Shown: positions 1 through 7,019, counted from the stretch's first letter. The stretch is 12,762 bases of DNA from Casp-actino8 sp040381935 (GCA_040381935.1 JBEIGJ010000056.1:1-12762), one strand, 5' to 3'. The notes: a model not told the origin generated them from the sequence alone. Numbers and translations: made by a program.

Positions 1-414
1 GTCGTGCGGGCCGAGGCTGGGCCGGGAACTGAAGTGGAAACCATCTTGATTCCGATTATGCGCGACCTGTGGGTTCTGATGGCCGAGTTGGCGACCTTGC
101 CCGAGAACCGCTCGAAATTGGAGCCGGGTTCAACCAGTGTCGAAAACAGCATGGTGGTGCGGTTGGAAACGCTGATCGATGAGTTGACCGCACGTTTTCC
201 GGCAGTGAACGAGTTCGTGGTGCCCGGGGGTAACAAAGTGGCGGCCTGGCTGGATGTGGCGCGCACCGTTGTACGTCGAGCCGAGACATTGGCCCTGGCG
301 GCTGCTCCGCCACCTTCGATGGTGGTGCCGTATCTGAACCGACTTTCCGACTTGTTGTGGACCATGGCGCGCTGGCAAGAGGGCGAGAGCCTAACAGTGC
401 GCAGCGTGACCTGA
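1..414 (+). CDS. pduO: PduO-type cob(I)alamin adenosyltransferase, 5'-truncated
   Basis: Transfers the adenosyl group of ATP to cob(I)alamin, making the coenzyme B12 used by methylmalonyl-CoA mutase-type enzymes; cytosolic. The frame is open at the window edge (a GTG lies at base 4, but the codon before it is also open), so the true start is probably upstream. Counting from that GTG, the conserved core of the family is visible: VVPGGNKVAAWLDVART near residues 72-88, the VVRRAE stretch at 89-94 (the Arg/Glu cluster of the human MMAB active site), and YLNRLSDLLW at 110-119. The family is usually about 180-190 residues and only about 137 are present, so the N-terminal ATP-binding segment is missing because of the window edge rather than decay. 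It is followed after 60 bases by pepA on the same strand. The family call is secure; the symbol is by family. Confidence 0.87.
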   Translation, partial: VVRAEAGPGTEVETILIPIMRDLWVLMAELATLPENRSKLEPGSTSVENSMVVRLETLIDELTARFPAVNEFVVPGGNKVAAWLDVARTVVRRAETLALAAAPPPSMVVPYLNRLSDLLWTMARWQEGESLTVRSVT

Positions 415-462
415 ATCTTGTCGTCGTGCTCGGGCACCTCGGGTTGCCGGAGCGGTTCGTGA

Positions 463-468
463 CATGAT
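463..468 (+). promoter_or_regulatory. Putative -10 element of pepA
   Basis: CATGAT lies exactly 6 bases before the pepA ATG. This spacing would place transcription start at or next to the A of the start codon. The first base departs from TAnnnT, and a weak GGA also lies close to the start, so this is one of the less certain members of the set seen in this window. Confidence 0.35.
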
Positions 469-474
469 GGAACC

Positions 475-1926
475 ATGACCTTCACCTTGGATTCAGCCCG
501 TTCCGTTCCTCGTTCTGCCGATGTGATTGCCGTTGCAGTGGGCACTACGGGGCCGGTCAGTCGGCAGATTGGATTGACGCGTGCGGCTCTGGCCACGCAC
601 GGATTCGAAGCCAAACTGGGCCAGATTCTGACGATTCCCAAAGCAGAGGGCCCAACGGTAGTGGCCGTCGGCATCGGTGATCCGAAATCATTCGGCGTGA
701 ACGAAGTGCGTGATGCGGCGGCAGCAGTGGCTCGATCTAGCGCGCGACGGGCTCATGTGGCGACTGCTCTTGCTGAGGCGGCCAATGTCGATGCTCGTAG
801 TGCAGCCCAGGCCGTGGTGGAAGGGTTTTGTTTGGCTTCGTATCGCTACACGGCCTTGAAGTCGGCGAACAACCATCGCGTACCCGATCTGACGTTGATC
901 TCGAGCGCTGACAAAGCTCGCAGCACCGATGCCGGTATCGAACGGGGCCGGGTCACGGCCAAGGCGGCAACTATGGCGCGTGATTTGGCCAATACACCAC
1001 CAGCCCATCTCACTGCCCGCCTCCTGGCCGATCAAGCAGTGCGCGTGGCGCAAGCCTCGGGTTTGGAAGTGGAAGTCTTCGATCGCGACAAATTGGAAGC
1101 CATGGGTTGTGGTGGATTGCTCGGTGTCAACAAAGGATCGACTGAGCCACCGCGGATGGTGAAGCTCACGTACACCCCGAAAGATGCGGTCGGCCATCTG
1201 GTGATGGTCGGCAAAGGCGTCACGTATGACTCTGGCGGGATTTCTCTGAAGCCGAGCGATGCCATGCACGCCAATATGAAAATGGATATGACTGGCGCGG
1301 CCGCCGTGTTGTCGGCCATGAGTGCCTTGCGCGCCTTGCGGTGTCGAACCGCGGTTACTGGCTATTTGATGTGCACCGATAACCGGCCATCGGGCAGTGC
1401 CATGGCCATGGGCGATGTGCTGCGGTTCCGCAATGGCAAGACCGCCGAGATTCACAACACCGATGCCGAAGGTCGTTTGATTCTGGCTGACGGTTTGTCC
1501 CTCGCCACGGAAATGAAACCCGATGCCATCGTGGACATTGCCACTTTGACTGGAGCCTGTATGGCAGCACTCGGTCCGAAGATTGCCGGTGTCCTGGGGA
1601 CCAATCAGCAGTTCATCAATCAGGTCATTGCCTCGGGCACCAAAACTGATGAATCAGTGTGGCAATTGCCCCTCGAACGGGAATATCGCAAGTTCTTGGA
1701 TTCCAATGTGGCCGATATGAAAAATATTGGCGGTCCCTACGGCGGAGCGATCACGGCCGCGCTGTTCCTGGCGGAGTTCACCGGCGATGTGCCCTGGGCA
1801 CATTTGGATATCGCCGGTCCGATGAATGTGGATGCCGATGATGCATGGCTATCGAAGGGTGCAACGGGTTTTGGGACCCGTCTGCTCATCGATTTGGCGT
1901 TGAACTTCGCCAAGCCGAAGCGCTAA
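475..1926 (+). CDS. pepA: Leucyl aminopeptidase (cytosol aminopeptidase, M17)
   Basis: Cytosolic two-metal aminopeptidase that removes N-terminal residues from peptides, in protein turnover. At 483 residues it is close to E. coli PepA (503). The variable N-terminal macro-like domain covers about residues 1-160 and the catalytic domain about 165-483. The metal and catalytic residues are all present: K247 and D252 in GKGVTYDSGG, K259 in SLKP, D271 in KMDMTG, and D330, E332 and R334 in NTDAEGRLILADGL. So it should be active. The ATG at 475 is chosen because it fits the family N-terminus and a -10-like hexamer precedes it by 6 bases; the Shine-Dalgarno is weak. Its last 78 bases overlap the convergent hypothetical gene on the other strand. 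In some bacteria PepA also binds DNA; nothing here tests that. Confidence 0.96.
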   Translation: MTFTLDSARSVPRSADVIAVAVGTTGPVSRQIGLTRAALATHGFEAKLGQILTIPKAEGPTVVAVGIGDPKSFGVNEVRDAAAAVARSSARRAHVATALAEAANVDARSAAQAVVEGFCLASYRYTALKSANNHRVPDLTLISSADKARSTDAGIERGRVTAKAATMARDLANTPPAHLTARLLADQAVRVAQASGLEVEVFDRDKLEAMGCGGLLGVNKGSTEPPRMVKLTYTPKDAVGHLVMVGKGVTYDSGGISLKPSDAMHANMKMDMTGAAAVLSAMSALRALRCRTAVTGYLMCTDNRPSGSAMAMGDVLRFRNGKTAEIHNTDAEGRLILADGLSLATEMKPDAIVDIATLTGACMAALGPKIAGVLGTNQQFINQVIASGTKTDESVWQLPLEREYRKFLDSNVADMKNIGGPYGGAITAALFLAEFTGDVPWAHLDIAGPMNVDADDAWLSKGATGFGTRLLIDLALNFAKPKR

Positions 1927-2448
1927 GTCGCTCGCCAGCACCATCGATGGTGGACGGCCGCAGGTGAATCCCACCGAAAGCGCTCGATGTGGAGCGGTGT
2001 CGGACCACTGCGTGTGCGCTCTTTGCAGATGTGCCGGTAGCCGTTGGCATTGTTTCACCGGCAGTGGGGGAATTGCGGCTCGCACTTCTAGGTGGCGTCC
2101 TTCGACGCGCACCAGACCGAACATCAGTAAACGACCAAGGGACCGCATGAGTGAACTGTTCGGACCGGTTTCATCGCCCAAGCCGAGCGCTCGAGCCATT
2201 TCAGCCAGATCGACCGCCCAGCCGTCGGGGCAGGTGACGGTGATGACCGCCAAACGCCGTAACAGCCAGGTTGCGGTTGGGCCGAGAGAGTTCAACCAAA
2301 AGAGCTCGACGTAGTCACCGCACGCATCGTGGCCCACTCGTTCGACCACGGGATCTCGCCAGGGATGGATCCTCAGGTAGCCACCAGGCATGGTGGGATC
2401 CGAGTGATCGACGATGCTCGCGAGCGAAGCTATGCGGGAACGGATCAT
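1849..2448 (-). CDS. Conserved hypothetical protein, possibly winged-helix
   Basis: A 199-residue protein I cannot assign to a characterised family. The central part (about residues 24-150) looks like a real, folded, actinobacterial-type protein: the HPWRDPVVERVGHD stretch at 28-40, then a helix-rich segment (YVELFWLNSLGPTATWLLRR, 46-65), a possible helix-turn-helix (DLAEMARALGLG, 80-91, then SLMRSLGRLLMFGLVRVEG, 99-117) and a short beta wing (HLEVRAAIPPLP, 119-130). This order resembles a winged-helix DNA-binding fold; that is inference from the pattern only. It has no signal peptide or membrane segment. The ATG at 2448 is the longest sensible start, and an internal ATG at 2391 is possible. 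The last 25 codons run antisense to the end of pepA. It diverges from the sirtuin gene. Confidence 0.7.
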   Translation of the reverse strand: MIRSRIASLASIVDHSDPTMPGGYLRIHPWRDPVVERVGHDACGDYVELFWLNSLGPTATWLLRRLAVITVTCPDGWAVDLAEMARALGLGDETGPNSSLMRSLGRLLMFGLVRVEGRHLEVRAAIPPLPVKQCQRLPAHLQRAHTQWSDTAPHRALSVGFTCGRPPSMVLASDLALRLGEVQRQIDEQTGPKTRCTLR

Positions 2449-2587
2449 GTCAATGATGTGGGCGCTTGGTATCGATCAACGGTGACGTCGATGAGTTGAT
2501 AGGAGCGTTTTTCATCGCAAAGTCGTGACCGATGGTGAGCCCTGGAATCGGCGAGAGGGCTCCATCTTTGGGAGAATGAAAGTCTCC
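2449..2587. promoter_or_regulatory. Divergent control region (hypothetical / sirtuin)
   Basis: The region between the minus-strand hypothetical gene and the plus-strand sirtuin should carry promoters for both. An inverted repeat, ATCAAC (2475-2480) with GTTGAT (2495-2500), lies in it, and the 6-bp palindrome GACGTC (2484-2489) sits near its middle. An AGGAG occurs at 2501-2505, but it is 19 bases from the nearest in-frame GTG (2525), too far for a normal ribosome site. No clear TAnnnT hexamer sits at the leaderless spacing before either gene. Function is not established. Confidence 0.35.
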
Positions 2588-3379
2588 ATGGAACCGCTTT
2601 TTGCTCAATCGCCGACCGATCCGGACTTCGCCACGATTGCGGGGTACGTGAATAGCGCTGAGCGGATCACGGTGATCACTGGCGCGGGTATCTCAACGGG
2701 TTCGGGAATTCCCGACTTTCGGGGCAAGGACGGTTTGTGGACGCGTAATCCGGCGGCGGAAAAAGCGTCGACTCTGTCGGTGTATCTCGCCGATGAAGAG
2801 GTGCGTCGTGCGTCGTGGCAAGCCCGGGTTCACAATTTGGTACGAGCGCAGTTCGAACCCAATGTCAGTCACCGAGCGTTGGTATCGCTGGAACAAGCCG
2901 GCCGTCTGCGCGCCGTGGTTACCCAAAATGTGGATGGTTTGCATGAAGCGGCTGGACACGCCGAGGGCATGGTGATTGCGGTGCACGGAACATGGGCTTA
3001 TTCGCGATGCTGGGCCTGCCGGGAGCGATTGCCAATGCGGGAAACCTTGGAGCGAGTGATTGCCGGGGATCCCGATCCCAAATGTTTGCGTTGTGGGGGC
3101 ATTTTGAAAAGTGACACCATCTTGTTCGAAGAATCACTCGTTCCCGAGGTGATCGAAGCGGCGATGACTGCGGCCGAGGATTGCGATCTGCTGTTAGCGG
3201 TGGGTACGAAGTTAAGTGTGACCCCGGCGGCCAATGTGGTGCCCCGGGCCCGAGCAGCCGGGGCCCGAGTAGTCATTCTCAACAATGAACCCACTGATCG
3301 GGACCGCTACGCCCACGGCCATGTCCGGGGCGATATTGGTGAGTTGCTGCCCTTGCTGGTGGGGCATCGAGACGGCTGA
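2588..3379 (+). CDS. Sirtuin, NAD-dependent protein deacylase (Sir2 family)
   Basis: Removes acyl groups from protein lysines using NAD+, giving nicotinamide and O-acyl-ADP-ribose; cytosolic. From the ATG at 2588 the protein has 263 residues. Visible motifs: GAGIS (32-36) and GIPDFRG (40-46) of the NAD pocket, TQNVDGLH (112-119), catalytic H133 in VHGTW, a structural zinc site from C141/C144 and C166/C169, and VGTKL (205-209). It lacks the Tyr-x-x-Arg acid-binding pair of class III desuccinylases, so a simple deacetylase role is more likely. Two spots differ from the common pattern: FEES where most have FGE, and GTK where most have GTS. The start is uncertain: a GTG at 2525 (284 aa) and an ATG at 2576 (267 aa) are in frame. 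I chose 2588 because GGAG at 2571-2574 is 13 bases upstream and little precedes the fold. The target protein is unknown. Confidence 0.9.
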   Translation: MEPLFAQSPTDPDFATIAGYVNSAERITVITGAGISTGSGIPDFRGKDGLWTRNPAAEKASTLSVYLADEEVRRASWQARVHNLVRAQFEPNVSHRALVSLEQAGRLRAVVTQNVDGLHEAAGHAEGMVIAVHGTWAYSRCWACRERLPMRETLERVIAGDPDPKCLRCGGILKSDTILFEESLVPEVIEAAMTAAEDCDLLLAVGTKLSVTPAANVVPRARAAGARVVILNNEPTDRDRYAHGHVRGDIGELLPLLVGHRDG

Positions 3380-3407
3380 ACCGAGGAGATATTTCAAGTC
3401 GCCCCGT

Positions 3408-3428
3408 GGAATCGAACTGTCCGATTCC
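3408..3428. repeat. Inverted repeat between sirtuin and moeB-like gene
   Basis: GGAATCG (3408-3414) pairs perfectly with CGATTCC (3422-3428) around a 7-base loop. It lies 28 bases after the sirtuin stop and 12 bases before the moeB -10 element. No T-run follows it, so it is a poor intrinsic terminator. Its position over the expected -35 region of the moeB promoter suits an operator; a terminator remains possible. Confidence 0.5.
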
Positions 3429-3440
3429 CGACCTATTCGG

Positions 3441-3446
3441 TAGGAT
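3441..3446 (+). promoter_or_regulatory. Putative -10 element of moeB-like gene
   Basis: TAGGAT lies exactly 6 bases before the ATG at 3453, matching the TAnnnT consensus at the spacing expected for a leaderless transcript. The AGGA inside it could alternatively act as a weak ribosome site 7 bases from the ATG. Confidence 0.5.
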
Positions 3447-3452
3447 TTAGCC

Positions 3453-4619
3453 ATGGCTACATTTCGCGATCTTCTTGCCGCTGCCAAAGCGGAAATCACT
3501 GAAGTTGATACTGGTTCCGCCCAAGTGGCAATCGATACCGGTGGAGTAACGGTGCTCGATGTGCGCGAACCCGATGAATACGCCGAAGGGGCACTCGTTG
3601 GTGCCATTCACATTCCGCGCGGTCACCTGGAAGCTCAAGTGGAAGGACGCATTCTCGACAAGAGCGCGCCGGTCATTGTGTATTGCGCCGGTGGAGTGCG
3701 AAGTGCATTTGCTGCCAAGACTCTGGGTGAGTTGGGGTACAGCAATGTGCAGTCCATGGCCGGGGGATACGGCAAATGGAAAGATGAAGGCCGCACTTGG
3801 AAAGCGCCGGCATCGCTGACGCCCGAACAAATGAACCGTTATAAGCGGCACCTGCTGTTGCCCGAAGTTGGTGTTGAGGGTCAAGCAGCATTGTTGAACG
3901 CCAAAGTGTTGATGCTCGGTGCCGGTGGTCTTGGTTCACCAGCGGCGTTGTATTTAGCTGCCGCCGGAGTGGGCACGATCGGCATCGTCGATATGGACGA
4001 AGTGGATGCCAGCAATTTGCAGCGACAGATCTTGCACAACATCGATCGCATCGGCGATCGCAAAGTGGACTCGGCAAAAAAGACGCTGACGGCGCTCAAC
4101 CCCGATGTCAACGTAGTCACTTACGACACGCGCTTGGCTGCTGACAACATCATGGACATCATCGCCGGTTACGACGTGATCGTGGATGGAGCAGACAACT
4201 TCCCCTCGCGCTACTTGTTGAACGACGCCAGCGTGAAACTGGGTATTCCGGTGGTGCACGGATCGATCTTTCGTTTCGAAGGAATGGTCTCGGTGTTCCA
4301 TCCCAAACAAGGTCCGACCTATCGCGATATGGTGCCCGAGCCACCACCGTCGGAATTGGCTCCGTCGTGCGCCGAAGCGGGAGTGCTCGGCGTTTTGCCT
4401 GGCATCATTGGATCGATTCAGGCTCTCGAAACCATCAAGATCATTTTGAATCTCGGTGATGCGTTGATTGGTCGGATCCTGGCCGTTGATACCACCGAGA
4501 TGTCGTTCCGTACTTTCAAATTGCGGCGAGATCCTTCCAACCCGGTGACCTGGGAGAACCGAGACAAGATCGAGATCCACGAACTCGATGGCCTCTGCGC
4601 ACCCTGGATGGGCCACTGA
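3453..4619 (+). CDS. moeB: Rhodanese-ThiF fusion: MoeB/MoeZ-like sulfur-carrier adenylyltransferase
   Basis: Likely adenylates, and may sulfurate, the C-terminal Gly-Gly of small sulfur-carrier proteins (MoaD, ThiS or CysO type) for molybdopterin, thiamine or cysteine synthesis. The 388 residues split into an N-terminal rhodanese domain (about 15-117; DVREPDEY at 36-43; persulfide Cys C78 in YCAGGVRS) and a ThiF/E1-like domain (about 127-388). The latter holds the ATP loop GAGGLG (156-161), R191 in NLQRQ, K204, and D248 in DGADN, the catalytic set of MoeB. C306 in PSCAEAGVLG matches the conserved E1-like Cys. Both CxxC zinc motifs of E. coli MoeB are absent (TYRD at 289-292; PSNPVT at 361-366), as I recall also for mycobacterial MoeZ. 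MoeZ, however, carries its rhodanese at the C-terminus, so the order here is swapped. The exact carrier partner cannot be told from the window. Confidence 0.92.
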   Translation: MATFRDLLAAAKAEITEVDTGSAQVAIDTGGVTVLDVREPDEYAEGALVGAIHIPRGHLEAQVEGRILDKSAPVIVYCAGGVRSAFAAKTLGELGYSNVQSMAGGYGKWKDEGRTWKAPASLTPEQMNRYKRHLLLPEVGVEGQAALLNAKVLMLGAGGLGSPAALYLAAAGVGTIGIVDMDEVDASNLQRQILHNIDRIGDRKVDSAKKTLTALNPDVNVVTYDTRLAADNIMDIIAGYDVIVDGADNFPSRYLLNDASVKLGIPVVHGSIFRFEGMVSVFHPKQGPTYRDMVPEPPPSELAPSCAEAGVLGVLPGIIGSIQALETIKIILNLGDALIGRILAVDTTEMSFRTFKLRRDPSNPVTWENRDKIEIHELDGLCAPWMGH

Positions 4620-4629
4620 CAATGACAGC

Positions 4630-5544
4630 TCACGGGGCCGATTGACTCGAAGGTTCGCGTTGGGGCAAGTTCTCGCGGTCCTGCACGATGACTCCACCGA
4701 GCACCAAGGCCATACCGACAAGGTCGATGATGCTCGGGGTTTGATCGAGAGCGATGAAGCCAATCACTGTTGCGGTCACGGGTAAGAGAGCCAACATGAC
4801 GCTGAACCGGCGCACGGGGACGCGCCGAAGAACAGATTGATCGATGCCGTAGCCGATGGCATTGGACAACACCCCGACCAGGATGCAAAGAGCCAAAATG
4901 CGCGGTGAGTCCCAGGCTGGTCCACTACCCGGAGATCCAAAAGGGGTAATCACCAGAGCACCAATGACCAAGCCGAGACCAAGCCCGGCCACACCGCGAT
5001 CTTGTTGGGCTACTTTGGAGCCGACCACGATGTAGGTGGCCCACATGGCCGAAGCCAAAAAGATGAAGAGCAGACCGAGGGGTTCATCGCCAAGTTCGAT
5101 ACCCGAAAGAACGGCGACACCAATGGCAGCGCAGATGAGAGCGAGAGCATTGCGACGGGTGCGGGTTCGAACGGCGGCGACGGCAATCGGTCCGATGAAT
5201 TCGATGGCCACTCCTTTGCCGAGTGGTAAACGATCGATGGCCAAGTAGAAGAACAAGTTCATGGCCGCGGTGGCGATACCAAATACGGCCATGGCGATCA
5301 CGTCGTGACGCGTCCAGCGTTGACGTAGACGCGCACCGGCCACCAACAGCAAGGCGATCGCCGCTCCGATAACTCGCAGCCAAGCCACTGATGCTGGATC
5401 AATCTCGTCGAACAGTTCAACAGCGATGACGGCACCCATGTATTGGGCGATAGCACTAATGAGAAAGAGGGCCTCCGGGGGCGCGGTGGCGAGAAACGTT
5501 CCCGGACCGCGCCGAGACGTTGCGGGAGTGGCCTGCGAGTTCAG
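4630..5544 (-). CDS. EamA/DMT-family exporter, RhtA-like
   Basis: Inner-membrane drug/metabolite transporter, resembling the threonine/homoserine exporter RhtA; substrate unproven. It has two EamA repeats with about ten hydrophobic helices. RhtA-like segments are LFFYLAIDRLPLGKGVAIEF (after the second helix pair) and ALEF/GP-type EFIGPIAVA. The C-terminal tail is polar. The first ATG, at 5439, would give 269 residues but cuts the first helix in half: the hydrophobic, family-like stretch PPEALFLISAIAQY lies just before it, in frame. No ATG, GTG or TTG occurs upstream before the stop at 5560-5562. A CTG at 5542-5544 overlaps the aldolase stop as CTGA and would give 304 residues, close to RhtA (295), so I extend the gene to there. 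Its stop lies 10 bases from the convergent moeB-like gene. The gene is well supported; the start is inference. Confidence 0.82.
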   Translation of the reverse strand: MNSQATPATSRRGPGTFLATAPPEALFLISAIAQYMGAVIAVELFDEIDPASVAWLRVIGAAIALLLVAGARLRQRWTRHDVIAMAVFGIATAAMNLFFYLAIDRLPLGKGVAIEFIGPIAVAAVRTRTRRNALALICAAIGVAVLSGIELGDEPLGLLFIFLASAMWATYIVVGSKVAQQDRGVAGLGLGLVIGALVITPFGSPGSGPAWDSPRILALCILVGVLSNAIGYGIDQSVLRRVPVRRFSVMLALLPVTATVIGFIALDQTPSIIDLVGMALVLGGVIVQDRENLPQREPSSQSAP

Positions 5545-6350
5545 TCGAAGAGTTCGGGATCAGTGCGACAGATTTCCTGCCACAGCGGTTGGAACTGGAA
5601 CCAACCCGCCAAAGCGTGTCCTGTTTGTTCCCGGGTATACGTGGCGTACTCGTGTGGGATCTGCTTGGGAGTGCCAGCGGCCATGGCCAACAACTGCGCT
5701 TGGCATGACCGATCCATGGACAAGAACCAGAACGCGGCTTCTTCGACTGTTGATCCAACGGTGAACAGTCCGTGGTTCTGATGAATGGCCGCTTTACCTT
5801 TCGGGAACATGGATGCCAGTTCTTTGCCCGCATCCACATCGAACACCACAGCGCCACCTTGTTCGGAGATGACGGCGTGATCTTCGTAAAAGATGCAGGC
5901 ATCTTGTGTGATGGGATCGAGGGGAATACCCAACGAACTGAAGGCCTTACCGTGCACCGAGTGCGCGTGCGCGGCGGCGATCACGTCGGGACGAGCCTGA
6001 TGGATAGCCGAGTGGATCACGAATGCGGCACGATTGACCGGCATCGAGCCGTGTACTACTTCACCGTGATGGTTCACGAGCAAAAGATCGCTGACCCGCA
6101 TGTGGCGGAAACTCAATCCAAAGGGATTGACCCAGAAATGATCAGTGAGTTCGGGGTCGCGTACCGTGATGTGTCCGGCAACACCTTCGCCGAATCCGCA
6201 CCGACCAAAGATCCGCAGTGCTCCGGCCAAGCGGGACTTGCGATAGGCGCGCTCTTCTTCGATGGTATTGAAAGACGGCATAGCCAAGAGGTCGGCATTG
6301 CCGCCCATGGCGGCGGCGGTGAGGTCGGGTTGATCGTGGGTGGCGGTCAT
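5541..6350 (-). CDS. Class II aldolase/adducin-domain protein
   Basis: A 269-residue cytosolic protein of the class II aldolase/adducin fold (domain about 33-235). The zinc histidines are present: H128 and H130 in AAHAHSVHGKAF, and H193 in NHGLF; GHITVRDP (59-66) is the substrate-phosphate-loop region. By alignment to E. coli FucA, the catalytic Glu (E73) falls at A109 in PVNRAAFVIHSAIH. So this is probably not a normal sugar-phosphate aldolase but belongs to the adducin-like group of unknown activity. A -10-like TAGCCT lies 6 bases before its ATG. It forms an apparent operon with the downstream EamA transporter, sharing 4 bases (CTGA) with the proposed start of that gene, which suggests a joint role in handling one metabolite. 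The substrate is unknown. Confidence 0.88.
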   Translation of the reverse strand: MTATHDQPDLTAAAMGGNADLLAMPSFNTIEEERAYRKSRLAGALRIFGRCGFGEGVAGHITVRDPELTDHFWVNPFGLSFRHMRVSDLLLVNHHGEVVHGSMPVNRAAFVIHSAIHQARPDVIAAAHAHSVHGKAFSSLGIPLDPITQDACIFYEDHAVISEQGGAVVFDVDAGKELASMFPKGKAAIHQNHGLFTVGSTVEEAAFWFLSMDRSCQAQLLAMAAGTPKQIPHEYATYTREQTGHALAGWFQFQPLWQEICRTDPELFD

Positions 6351-6356
6351 GGCGTC

Positions 6357-6362
6357 AGGCTA
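6357..6362 (-). promoter_or_regulatory. Putative -10 element of the aldolase-EamA operon
   Basis: On the minus strand TAGCCT stands exactly 6 bases before the ATG at 6350, identical in sequence and spacing to the element before the TIGR01777 epimerase gene. It suggests a leaderless transcript. No good -35 match is visible. Confidence 0.5.
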
Positions 6363-6387
6363 GGCCGAAATGACCGTTCGGGCCAGA

Positions 6388-6981
6388 TCAGCCGGGAACC
6401 AGGACCCCGTTGATGGCGTGGATGACACCATTGGTGGCGGGCACATCACCGGCCACGATCTCGATACCGTTCACGAAAGTTGTGTCACTGACCGTGGTGA
6501 TGGTCAGAGTGTTGCCCTGCAAAGTGGTGAGCACGGACCCATCGGGGAGATCGGTCAACGACAATGCCTCGCCCGGTACCATGTGATAGGTGAGAACCGC
6601 GGTGAGTAGATCCAAATCGGCGTAGACCGCGTCGAGGGTTTGTGGGTCAAGGGCCACAAATGCGGCATCGATGGGGGCAAAGACGGTGAAGGGCCCCTCA
6701 GCGCGCAAGGCGTCGACCAGTCCAGCATTCACGAGCAGCGCCGCCAGGGTGGTGAATTGCTGGGCGGTGAGAGCTTCACCGACGATGTCGCCAAGTGGCG
6801 ACACGTATGGGGGCAAGGTGGTCGTGGAGGTCGGTGGTGCCTCGGTGGCCACTGTGGTCGTGGGAGCAACATCGTTTTCATCATCAGCGCAGGCAGAGAC
6901 CGATACTGAGAGCAGGGCGAGGCCCGCGACGGCGAGGGCACTTGTGCGGTGGAGGGACAGGGGGCGCGGTTCTCGGGTCAC
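6388..6981 (-). CDS. FAS1 (fasciclin) domain lipoprotein
   Basis: Probably an exported, lipid-anchored surface protein; FAS1 domains mediate adhesion or matrix contacts, but the role here is unknown. From the GTG at 6981 it has 197 residues. A signal peptide (positive n-region TREPRPLSLHR, hydrophobic ALAVAGLALL) ends in the lipobox VSAC, with the Cys at residue 31. A Thr/Pro-rich linker (about 38-62) leads to one FAS1 domain (about 63-197) with the H1-like motif FTVFAPIDAAF and the H2-like motif NGVIHAINGVLVP near the end. An ATG at 7026 would add 15 residues. I prefer the GTG because TAGGTT stands 7 bases before it, and because the longer start would make an unusually long n-region. The gene stops 37 bases before the aldolase start and diverges from the RidA gene. 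Confidence 0.85.
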   Translation of the reverse strand: MTREPRPLSLHRTSALAVAGLALLSVSVSACADDENDVAPTTTVATEAPPTSTTTLPPYVSPLGDIVGEALTAQQFTTLAALLVNAGLVDALRAEGPFTVFAPIDAAFVALDPQTLDAVYADLDLLTAVLTYHMVPGEALSLTDLPDGSVLTTLQGNTLTITTVSDTTFVNGIEIVAGDVPATNGVIHAINGVLVPG

Positions 6982-6988
6982 GCCTTGA

Positions 6989-6994
6989 AACCTA
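6989..6994 (-). promoter_or_regulatory. Putative -10 element of the FAS1 gene
   Basis: TAGGTT on the minus strand lies 7 bases before the GTG at 6981, supporting that start over the ATG at 7026, which would put this element inside the coding region. Confidence 0.42.
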
Positions 6995-7019
6995 AGGCCG
7001 AGCCTGGGGCGGTGGGGAG

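Noticed and set aside
688..1455. Long minus-strand open frame (255 codons) inside pepA
   Set aside because: Antisense shadow of a clearly conserved aminopeptidase; the translation is His/Arg-rich with no recognisable domain.
3954..4763. Minus-strand open frame of 269 codons across the moeB-like gene end
   Set aside because: Antisense to the ThiF domain and overlapping the EamA gene in another frame; no domain seen.
5772..6413. Plus-strand open frame of 213 codons
   Set aside because: Antisense to the class II aldolase gene, whose zinc histidines and family motifs are clear.
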